A DNA stretch of 12,488 bases from Gammaproteobacteria bacterium. GTDB taxonomy: Bacteria > Pseudomonadota > Gammaproteobacteria > UBA9214. The DNA lies in the NCBI GenBank assembly GCA_030599705.1, contig JAUVNM010000020.1, forward strand, positions 1 through 12,488, read 5' to 3'. The notes under the pieces were generated by a model. The model searched no databases and was not told where the DNA came from. It worked only from the letters and a program-made list of their open reading frames with translations. Of this stretch, positions 7,269 to 12,488 are shown in pieces (the first letter of the stretch is position 1; every line of letters begins with the position of its first letter). The translations under genes and the position numbers were made by a program.

Positions 7269-7367
7269 TCAGTTGCCCGAAGGCAGCAGGAGAGACAGCA
7301 GGCGATCCTGCAGCCCCGCGGGGAAAGGGGTAGTTGACAGGCGGGTTGTGAAAAACGGAAGGTTCAT
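7269..7367 (-). CDS. leuL: Leucine-rich leader peptide of the leuA transcript
   Basis: A 32-codon ORF runs from ATG 7367-7365 to TGA 7271-7269. Eight codons are leucine, and five of six consecutive codons (CTG CTG TCT CTC CTG CTG) fall at positions 23-28, just before the C-terminal PSGN. Clustered codons for the pathway's end product, a nearby stop codon, downstream competing hairpins and then leuA is the classical attenuator layout. A TGCC-UUCG-GGCA hairpin (7285-7274) with a stable cUUCGg loop overlaps the end of the ORF. The predicted promoter places the transcript start within about 0-3 bases of the ATG, so translation may be leaderless; an AGAAGG stretch one base upstream is too close to act as a normal ribosome binding site. 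The symbol follows the attenuation-leader convention and is not based on sequence homology. Chance leucine richness in GC-rich DNA remains possible. Confidence 0.6.
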   Translation of the reverse strand: MNLPFFTTRLSTTPFPAGLQDRLLSLLLPSGN

Positions 7368-7375
7368 GCCTTCTG

Positions 7376-7404
7376 AATATAAAGCAAAGTCCCGGTTATT
7401 CCAA
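7376..7404 (-). promoter_or_regulatory. Predicted sigma70 promoter of leuA and its leader
   Basis: TTGGAA (7404-7399) and TATATT (7381-7376) are separated by exactly 17 bases on the minus strand, matching -35 at 4/6 and -10 at 5/6 positions. It lies between the pssA stop (7420-7418) and the leader ORF. The predicted start is about 7367-7370. This would let leuA-udg-rimI be controlled apart from the upstream ilv-psd-pssA genes. Confidence 0.55.
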
Positions 7405-7417
7405 GCCCCGGTGGAAC

Positions 7418-8197
7418 TCAGGCGTCGCGCCTCCGGGCCGCGCGGTTCTTGCGGATCCTTCCCAGCGTCACTACCGGGCCGGAAATGGCATAGAACAGGA
7501 ACCCGGCAAACAGGACCTTGGGCGGGTCGATGGAGGCAAACACGAAGACCAGCACCACCACCAGCAGCCCGACGAACGGTACCCGGTTCTTGAAATCAAA
7601 CTCCTTGAAACTGTAGTAACGCACATTGCTGACCATCAACCCGCCCATCAGGATGGTAATTGCAAAGGCGATGTAGACAACGTCTCCGCCAGCGAGGCCG
7701 TGGTCTGCCCCGATCCAGACCAGCCCGGCCATGACCGCAGCAGCGGAAGGGCTGGGCAGGCCCTTGAAAAATTCCTTTTCGGTCGTCTCGATCTGGGAAT
7801 TGAAGCGTGCCAGGCGCAAGGCCGCACCCGCGGTATAAACAAATGCCGACAACCAGCCGAGCTTGGCCCAGCCGATACTGACCATGTCCTGCAGCGACCA
7901 TTCATACATCACCAGCGCCGGCGCCAGTCCGAAACAGACCATGTCCGACAGGCTGTCATACTGCACCCCGAACTCGCTCTGGGTATGTGTCAGTCGCGCT
8001 ACCCGGCCGTCGATGCCATCCATGATCATGGCAACGAATATCGCGATAGCGGCCGCCTCAAAGCGCCCACCCATCGCGGCCACAATGGCATAGAAACCGG
8101 CAAACAGGCCGGCCGTGGTAAACATGTTCGGCAGCAGGTAAATTCCGCGCCGGGATTTTTGTCTGGTCTGGTTCTGGTCCATGGACTGATTATTCAT
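7418..8197 (-). CDS. pssA: CDP-diacylglycerol--serine O-phosphatidyltransferase
   Basis: This integral membrane enzyme makes phosphatidylserine from CDP-diacylglycerol and serine. It has 259 residues and several hydrophobic segments. The CDP-alcohol phosphatidyltransferase signature D-x2-DG-x2-AR-x8-G-x3-D-x3-D is complete from Asp60 to Asp85 (DGIDGRVAR through GVQYDSLSD). The sequence belongs to the multispanning type II PssA found in many bacteria, not the PLD-like PssA of E. coli. The start ATG 8197-8195 comes 2 bases after the psd stop codon (TGA AC ATG). No separate ribosome binding site is obvious, so translational coupling to psd is likely. A basic C-terminal tail (RIRKNRAARRR) faces the end. 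Confidence 0.93.
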   Translation of the reverse strand: MNNQSMDQNQTRQKSRRGIYLLPNMFTTAGLFAGFYAIVAAMGGRFEAAAIAIFVAMIMDGIDGRVARLTHTQSEFGVQYDSLSDMVCFGLAPALVMYEWSLQDMVSIGWAKLGWLSAFVYTAGAALRLARFNSQIETTEKEFFKGLPSPSAAAVMAGLVWIGADHGLAGGDVVYIAFAITILMGGLMVSNVRYYSFKEFDFKNRVPFVGLLVVVLVFVFASIDPPKVLFAGFLFYAISGPVVTLGRIRKNRAARRRDA

Positions 8198-8199
8198 GT

Positions 8200-8796
8200 T
8201 CAGGCGTGCACAAGCCGGGCAATGACATCCGAGCCACCCCTGAGGTGGTCTCCCGGTGAAACGCCGATACGGCTGGTTATCGGCAGGTACAGGTCAATTC
8301 TTGCACCGAGGTGGATAAAGCCACAGCGCTGTCCCTGCCCTACACGCTCGCCATAACCGACATAACAGCGTGGTGCATTATGCAAGCGGCCACGGTTCAT
8401 CACCATAACCACATCATCGGCTTCATCAGTCTGCAGCCAGACACCGTGCGGCGCATTATCACCATCCGGCATATTGGGGGGTTCCAGCGCCTTGCCCTCG
8501 ACGGGACTACGTGTAATAAAAACGCCATGGGGATTCATCTGCACCGAGACCAGGATACTCTGCCGTTCCAGATAGGGATCATACTGCTCGCCCACGGAAG
8601 CAACTGTTCCATCGGCCGGACTGACGACGGCCTGCGGCACAGCCGGTATATCCCGGTGCGGATCCCTGAAGACCAGCACCAGCATCAGAAAGACCAGCCA
8701 GACAACCAGCGCTGCCGGCAATCCGGCAAAGTGGGTCACCACTACACCGACCAGCGCACTGGCGATTACCGGAACCAGTCCTTCCCGTGCAATCAC
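8200..8796 (-). CDS. psd: Phosphatidylserine decarboxylase-like protein lacking key catalytic residues (probable pseudoenzyme)
   Basis: The 198-residue protein belongs to the short Psd family (about 210-215 residues). It has an N-terminal REG block, one or two membrane-spanning stretches (8-42), FRDPHRDIP (43-51), SPADGTV (59-65), RSPVEG (96-101), GQRCGFIHLGARIDLYLP (155-172) and a C-terminal GDHLRGGSDVIARL. Active Psd cuts itself at a Gly-Ser to make its pyruvoyl group; here that motif reads LGARID, with Ala165 (codon GCA, 8304-8302) replacing the serine. The triad histidine position, in the usual NVHxxRSP block, is Phe93. The triad aspartate (Asp62) is kept. The loop normally reading PG.F.NA..DKAS..NERN is shortened to DGDNAPHG. 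The start is GTG 8796-8794, with AGGGG 7 bases upstream. It lies between ilvC and pssA with no terminator. Decarboxylation is not expected unless chemistry differs. Confidence 0.85.
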   Translation of the reverse strand: MIAREGLVPVIASALVGVVVTHFAGLPAALVVWLVFLMLVLVFRDPHRDIPAVPQAVVSPADGTVASVGEQYDPYLERQSILVSVQMNPHGVFITRSPVEGKALEPPNMPDGDNAPHGVWLQTDEADDVVMVMNRGRLHNAPRCYVGYGERVGQGQRCGFIHLGARIDLYLPITSRIGVSPGDHLRGGSDVIARLVHA

Positions 8797-8857
8797 AGCA
8801 TAACCCCTGGGCCTGACAACCTGCTGTCCCCGTTATTATCAGTCGATCCTGCCGGCT

Positions 8858-9874
8858 TCAGTTGACGTTCTTGTCAACGATCTTGCCGGAACTGATCCAG
8901 GACATCATGCCGCGCAACTTGTCACCGACCTGCTCGATGGCATGCTCGCGGCCAATCCGGCGCTTGGCTTTCAGGGTGGCCGCCCCGGCCTGGTTTTCGA
9001 GTATAAATTCCCGGGCGAACTCGCCATTCTGGATCTCGGTAAGAATGCGGCGCATTTCCTGCTTGGTTTCTTCCGTAATAATGCGCGGTCCGCGGGTCAG
9101 ATCACCGTATTCGGCCGTATTGGAAATCGAATAGCGCATATTGGCGATACCACCCTCGTACATCAGGTCGACGATCAGTTTCAGCTCATGCAGGCATTCG
9201 AAGTACGCCATTTCCGGAGCATACCCGGCTTCCACCAGGGTCTCAAAACCGGCCTGAACCAGCGCCGTAGCACCGCCACAGAGCACGGCCTGCTCACCGA
9301 ACAGGTCGGTTTCGGTTTCTTCGCGAAAGTTGGTCTCGATAATACCGGCCCGGCCGCCGCCGTTGGCCGAGGCATAGGAGAGCGCGATCTCCCTGGAGCG
9401 CCCGCTGGTATCCTGGTAGACCGCGATCAGACTGGGAACGCCGGCACCCTGCGTGTAGGTGGAACGCACCAGGTGCCCCGGACCCTTGGGCGCAATCATG
9501 ATGACGTCGAGGTCGGCGCGCGGTTCAATCTGCTGAAAGTGGATATTGAACCCGTGGGCGAAGGCCAGTGCCGCACCCTGCTTGATATTGGGTGCTATCT
9601 GTTCACGGTACAGGGCGGCCTGGTGCTCATCGGGCGCCAGTATCATAACCACGTCGGCGCCATCCACGGCACCCTCGATGGAACTTACTTTCAGGCCGGC
9701 CTTTTTCGCCTTGGCCTCGGAGATCGATCCGGGGCGCAATCCCACGGTGACATCTACCCCGGAGTCCTTGAGATTGTTGGCATGGGCGTGGCCCTGCGAA
9801 CCATAACCCACTATGGCCACCTTGAGTCCCTGTATAATGGAGAGATCTGCATCTTTGTCGTAATAAATATTCAT
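8858..9874 (-). CDS. ilvC: Ketol-acid reductoisomerase (class I)
   Basis: IlvC isomerises and reduces acetolactate and acetohydroxybutyrate with NADPH and Mg2+, the second step of valine and isoleucine synthesis. The protein is 338 residues, the standard class I length. The Rossmann motif GYGSQG spans 23-28. The cofactor loop LRPGS (46-50), with Arg47 and Ser50, fits NADPH preference. His107 in AHGFN is the conserved active-site histidine. Mg2+ ligands Asp190, Glu194, Glu226 and Glu230 are all present (ETETDLFGEQ and ECLHE). The start ATG 9874-9872 has CCAGG 8-9 bases upstream. It follows ilvH by 69 bases and precedes the psd-like gene by 61 bases, with no terminator on either side. Confidence 0.98.
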   Translation of the reverse strand: MNIYYDKDADLSIIQGLKVAIVGYGSQGHAHANNLKDSGVDVTVGLRPGSISEAKAKKAGLKVSSIEGAVDGADVVMILAPDEHQAALYREQIAPNIKQGAALAFAHGFNIHFQQIEPRADLDVIMIAPKGPGHLVRSTYTQGAGVPSLIAVYQDTSGRSREIALSYASANGGGRAGIIETNFREETETDLFGEQAVLCGGATALVQAGFETLVEAGYAPEMAYFECLHELKLIVDLMYEGGIANMRYSISNTAEYGDLTRGPRIITEETKQEMRRILTEIQNGEFAREFILENQAGAATLKAKRRIGREHAIEQVGDKLRGMMSWISSGKIVDKNVN

Positions 9875-9943
9875 GGTCAGTACCTGGTTTGTTTGCTCAT
9901 GTTCGGGCTGCCGCAGCAGCGGTTAACGGTTTAAATAAAACTG

Positions 9944-10435
9944 TCAAAGTTTCAGGGCCCGGTCGCCGCGGGCAATACCGGAAACCCCGGAACGCACCAC
10001 CTCGATAATCACTTCCGGGTCCAGCGTTTCCAGGAAGGCGTCCAGCTTGTCCCCGGCACCGGTCAGCTCGATCGTGTAGGTCTTGTCCGTTACGTCGATA
10101 ATCCGCCCGCGGAATATATCCGAATTGCGCTTCAGCTCTTCACGCCTGTCGTCTCCGGTGTTCACCTTGACCAGCATCATCTCGCGCTCGATGTGCGGCC
10201 CCTCGGTCATATCCATGAGTTTCACGACATCGATCAGCTTGTTCAACTGCTTGGTGATCTGCTCGATAATCTCGTCGGTACCCCGCGTGACCAGCGTCAT
10301 GCGCGACAGCGACGGGTCTTCCGTCGGCGCCACCGTCAGTGATTCGATGTTATAGCCGCGCGCCGAGAACAGGCCGGCGACCCGGGACAGCGCGCCCGCC
10401 TCGTTTTCCATCAGGATCGAGATAATATGCCTCAT
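9944..10435 (-). CDS. ilvH: Acetolactate synthase small (regulatory) subunit
   Basis: IlvH binds the catalytic subunit, activates it and confers valine feedback inhibition. The product is 163 residues, identical in length to E. coli IlvH. The ACT domain lies at about 4-76 (ENEAGALSRVAGLFSARGYNIESLTVAP). Gly14, Ser17 and Asn29, positions where E. coli changes relieve valine inhibition, are all conserved, so sensitivity is probably retained. The C-terminal part has KRNSDIFRGRIIDVT and ends near RSGVSGIARGD. The start ATG 10435-10433 overlaps the ilvB stop as ATGA (4 bases), a translational-coupling arrangement. A longer in-frame extension to 10708 lies wholly inside ilvB and is not used. Confidence 0.97.
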   Translation of the reverse strand: MRHIISILMENEAGALSRVAGLFSARGYNIESLTVAPTEDPSLSRMTLVTRGTDEIIEQITKQLNKLIDVVKLMDMTEGPHIEREMMLVKVNTGDDRREELKRNSDIFRGRIIDVTDKTYTIELTGAGDKLDAFLETLDPEVIIEVVRSGVSGIARGDRALKL

Positions 10436-12126
10436 ATCAGTATCATCTCGTTCTGGCCACCGCCCGCAGGAATCATCGGGTAGACGTTCTCGGTCTGGTC
10501 GGTAATAAAATCCATGAACACCAGCCGGTCCTTTAACTGCATCGCTTCTTTCAGAGCGGACTCGACATCTTCCGGCTTGTCGATCTGCATACCGACATGA
10601 CCGTAGCTCTCGGCGAGCTTCACGAAATCCGGCAGCGCATCCATGTAGGACATGGCATAGCGCCCCTGGTAGAAAAATTCCTGCCACTGCCGGACCATGC
10701 CAAGGCAACGATTATTCAGGTTGATGATCTTGATCGGTAACGCATACTGAAGGCAGGTCGAGAGCTCCTGGATACACATCTGGATGCTGCCCTCACCGGT
10801 CACGCACGCCACCGTCGCATCCCGGTGCGCCAGCTGTACGCCCATGGCTGCCGGCAGGCCAAAGCCCATTGTGCCCAGCCCACCCGAGTTGATCCAGCGG
10901 CGCGGCTTGTCGAACCGGTAGTACTGGGCGGCCCACATCTGGTGTTGCCCCACATCTGAAGTCACGTAGGCATCGCCATCAGTGACTTTATAAAGCGTGT
11001 CCAGTACGTATTGCGGCTTGATCAGCTCACTGCCCTGGTCGTATTTGAGACAGTCCTTGGAACGCCACTCGTCAATCTGCTGCCACCATTCCTTGATAGC
11101 ACCGGAATCCGGCTGGCGCTTGCCTTCCCCGAGAAGTTTCAGCATGGCCTTGAGCACATTATCGACGCAGCCGACAATCGGTATATCCACCTTGACGTTT
11201 TTGGAGATACTCGCGGGATCGATATCCACGTGCACGATCTTTGCCGTCGGACAGAATTTCTCGATATTGCCCGTCACCCGGTCATCGAAGCGGGCACCGA
11301 TGGCGATCAGTACATCACAGTGGTGCATGGCCATGTTCGCTTCATAGGTACCGTGCATACCCAGCATGCCGACAAACTGCCGGTCGGTTGCCGGATAACC
11401 GCCCAGTCCCATCAAGGTGTTGGTCACCGGGTAATCCAGGGCTCGCGCCAGTTCGGTCAGGGATGCGGCTGCATTCCCGAGGATGACCCCGCCACCCGTG
11501 TAGAACATGGGGCGGCGCGCGCCAAGCATTAACTTCACCGCGCGCTTGATCTGGCCGGCATGGCCCACATGCACCGGGTTATAGGAGCGCATGCTGATGT
11601 TCTCGGGATAGCTGTACTCGGCCTTATGTGCCGTGATGTCCTTCGGGAGATCCACAACCACCGGACCGGGACGTCCCGTGGTGGCCACGTAGAAGGCCTT
11701 CTTGATAGTCACGGCGATGTCGGACACGTCCTTGACCAGGAAATTGTGCTTGACGCAAGGCCGGGTGATGCCGATGTTATCAGCCTCCTGGAAGGCATCG
11801 TTGCCGATCAGGTGTGTCGGTACCTGCCCGGTAAACACCACCAAGGGAATCGAGTCCATGTAGGCCGTCGCAATACCGGTCACGGCGTTGGTGGCGCCGG
11901 GGCCCGAGGTGACGATGACGACACCGGGCTTGCCGGTGGAACGTGCATAGCCATCGGCCGCGTGGGTGGCGCCCTGCTCGTGGCGGGTCAGAATATGCTG
12001 GATCTTGTCCTGGGTATAGAGGGCGTCGTAAATATGCAATACGGCGCCACCGGGATAACCAAAGATTATCTCGACACCTTCATCGTGCAGCGCACGCACA
12101 AAGATTTCCGCGCCAGTCACTTCCAC
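10432..12126 (-). CDS. ilvB: Acetolactate synthase large (catalytic) subunit, biosynthetic
   Basis: This thiamine-diphosphate enzyme joins two pyruvates, or pyruvate and 2-oxobutyrate, as the first common step of valine, leucine and isoleucine synthesis. The protein is 564 residues. Its N-terminal domain has FGYPGGAVLHIYDAL (22-36) and catalytic Glu50 in RHEQGATHAADGYAR. SGPGATN is at 74-80. The central FAD-binding domain follows. The C-terminal ThDP/Mg motif runs from GEGSIQM (444-450) to NN (471-472), with GEG instead of the more common GDG, a variant known in gammaproteobacterial enzymes of this type. The sequence is closest to IlvI-type biosynthetic enzymes. The start is GTG 12126-12124, supported by AGGAG 9 bases upstream. 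It is the first gene of the leftward cluster and is translationally coupled to ilvH. Confidence 0.97.
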   Translation of the reverse strand: MEVTGAEIFVRALHDEGVEIIFGYPGGAVLHIYDALYTQDKIQHILTRHEQGATHAADGYARSTGKPGVVIVTSGPGATNAVTGIATAYMDSIPLVVFTGQVPTHLIGNDAFQEADNIGITRPCVKHNFLVKDVSDIAVTIKKAFYVATTGRPGPVVVDLPKDITAHKAEYSYPENISMRSYNPVHVGHAGQIKRAVKLMLGARRPMFYTGGGVILGNAAASLTELARALDYPVTNTLMGLGGYPATDRQFVGMLGMHGTYEANMAMHHCDVLIAIGARFDDRVTGNIEKFCPTAKIVHVDIDPASISKNVKVDIPIVGCVDNVLKAMLKLLGEGKRQPDSGAIKEWWQQIDEWRSKDCLKYDQGSELIKPQYVLDTLYKVTDGDAYVTSDVGQHQMWAAQYYRFDKPRRWINSGGLGTMGFGLPAAMGVQLAHRDATVACVTGEGSIQMCIQELSTCLQYALPIKIINLNNRCLGMVRQWQEFFYQGRYAMSYMDALPDFVKLAESYGHVGMQIDKPEDVESALKEAMQLKDRLVFMDFITDQTENVYPMIPAGGGQNEMILI

Positions 12127-12174
12127 CTTACCGGTCTCCTGTTATCAACCACGGCAGCGGTTATTGTCACCATG

Positions 12175-12196
12175 AAAAAAGCCCGCAATCACGGGC
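12175..12196 (-). terminator. Intrinsic-terminator-like hairpin in the ilvB leader
   Basis: On the minus strand GCCCG (12196-12192), a 6-base loop and CGGGC (12185-12181) are followed directly by six T (12180-12175). It lies 48 bases upstream of the ilvB start codon and downstream of the candidate ilvB promoter. It would therefore stop ilvB transcripts early unless opened, as an attenuator does. The stem is only 5 bp, all G-C. No leucine/valine/isoleucine-rich leader peptide with a good ribosome binding site was found. Confidence 0.5.
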
Positions 12197-12226
12197 ATGC
12201 AGGTTGCACAATCAAAACAATAGTAG

Positions 12227-12255
12227 AAAGTACTGATATTCCAAGAAAAGGTCAA
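12227..12255 (-). promoter_or_regulatory. Candidate ilvB promoter
   Basis: TTGACC (12255-12250, 5/6 to -35 consensus) and TACTTT (12232-12227, 3/6) are separated by 17 bases. TACTAT (12225-12220) is a better -10 but would need a 24-base spacer. The region is AT-rich. The RNA would start near 12220 and run straight into the hairpin at 12196-12181. Confidence 0.35.
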
Positions 12256-12326
12256 GCCATCCCCCTCCCCGGCTGCGGGTCTGCCGGATCCCGTGACCCG
12301 GGAAGACGAAACTGTGACGCGGCGGC

Positions 12327-12355
12327 TTGTTCTGGCCGGCAAACAACCATACTAT
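12327..12355 (+). promoter_or_regulatory. Candidate promoter of the rightward edge gene
   Basis: TTGTTC (12327-12332) and TACTAT (12350-12355) are separated by 17 bases, giving a start near 12362 and a leader of about 47 bases. It is divergent from the ilvB promoter. The -35 match is weak (3/6). The rest of 12127-12408 holds only the ilvB leader hairpin and a small TCCCG/CGGGA inverted repeat (12289-12303). Confidence 0.3.
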
Positions 12356-12408
12356 CTGTGCAAGTTACTGTTTTCGAGCTGACGATCGACCTTGAGGAAG
12401 AAACCGCC

Positions 12409-12488
12409 ATGCCCCGTTATCTGCTACTGATCTGTGTTCTGCTGACTGTTACCAGCACATCCCGGGCCATCGACAGGGATACCACAAA
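12409..12488 (+). CDS. Start of an exported protein of unknown function, cut by window edge
   Basis: ATG 12409-12411 is preceded by GAGGA (12394-12398) at a 10-base distance, and the frame stays open to the window end (26 complete codons). The N-terminus MPRYLLLICVLLTVTSTSRA looks like a Sec signal peptide: a basic residue, a hydrophobic core of about 11 residues, then a polar stretch with possible cleavage after SRA. The mature part begins IDRDTT. Too little is visible to assign a family. The gene is divergent from ilvB, with 282 bases between the start codons. Confidence 0.65.
   Translation, partial: MPRYLLLICVLLTVTSTSRAIDRDTT

Noticed and set aside
8942..9934. Long rightward open frame (330 codons) opposite ilvC
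   Set aside because: It mirrors ilvC on the other strand, shows no recognisable family, and ilvC is certain. It is a codon-bias shadow.
9919..9947. Perfect TTGACA (9947-9942, minus strand) over the ilvH stop, as an ilvC promoter
   Set aside because: No acceptable -10 lies 16-18 bases downstream (AACCGC or TAACCG). It is probably chance.
10436..10708. Upstream in-frame extension of ilvH giving a 254-residue product
   Set aside because: It lies entirely within ilvB coding sequence. IlvH proteins are about 163 residues and start at MRHIISIL, exactly at the ATGA overlap.
12145..12342. Leftward 65-codon frame covering the ilvB leader
   Set aside because: It starts at TTG without a ribosome binding site, runs across the terminator hairpin, has no clustered Ile/Val/Leu codons and resembles nothing known.
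12212..12346. Leftward 44-codon frame ending LDLFLEYQYFLLLF just before the ilvB leader hairpin, considered as an ilv leader peptide
   Set aside because: Leucine codons cluster before the stop, which is suggestive, but the only start is a TTG without a ribosome binding site, and the candidate promoter would start transcription inside or below it. Kept as a curiosity only.

Overview
The window is a chromosomal housekeeping segment from a GC-rich proteobacterium. The protein sequences point to a gammaproteobacterium outside the Enterobacterales. YcgN, RF3, RimI and IlvH closely resemble gammaproteobacterial versions, while the order ilvB-ilvH-ilvC-psd-pssA-leuA is one also known from betaproteobacteria. 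The genus cannot be fixed from the sequence.

Left part (1-2530). The window opens inside a gene, read leftward, for an RpfF-like DSF (diffusible signal factor) synthase of the crotonase superfamily, with a good sigma70-type promoter in front of it. Next comes a leftward UMF1/Atg22-like MFS transporter. It is divergent from a rightward ycgN (a cysteine-rich UPF0260 protein) across a 47-base intergenic region that holds an inverted repeat.

Middle (2543-4801). prfC (release factor 3) and rimI (ribosomal-protein alanine acetyltransferase) are both leftward. Upstream of rimI lies a non-coding MITE/REP-like element of about 120 bp, with 22-bp terminal inverted repeats and two perfect hairpins.

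Right part (4825-12126). Transcription is entirely leftward: ilvB-ilvH (4-base overlap), ilvC, a psd-like gene, pssA (2 bases after psd), leuA, then a family 4 uracil-DNA glycosylase, then rimI beyond the repeat element. The ilv and leu products make acetolactate, then dihydroxyvalerate/dihydroxymethylvalerate, and commit carbon to leucine. pssA and psd belong to phosphatidylserine/phosphatidylethanolamine synthesis.

Two parts of this cluster stand out. (1) The 292 bases between pssA and leuA contain a strong promoter, a previously uncalled 32-codon leucine-rich leader ORF whose ATG almost coincides with the predicted transcription start, attenuator-like hairpins and a perfect 22-bp palindrome. 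(2) The psd-like protein lacks the serine that becomes the pyruvoyl cofactor (Ala165 instead), lacks the catalytic histidine (Phe93 instead) and has a shortened active-site loop, so it is probably a pseudoenzyme kept in the operon.

The right edge holds the ilvB promoter/leader with an intrinsic-terminator-like hairpin, and the start of a divergent gene for an exported protein. No tRNA, rRNA, CRISPR, phage or defence genes are visible.
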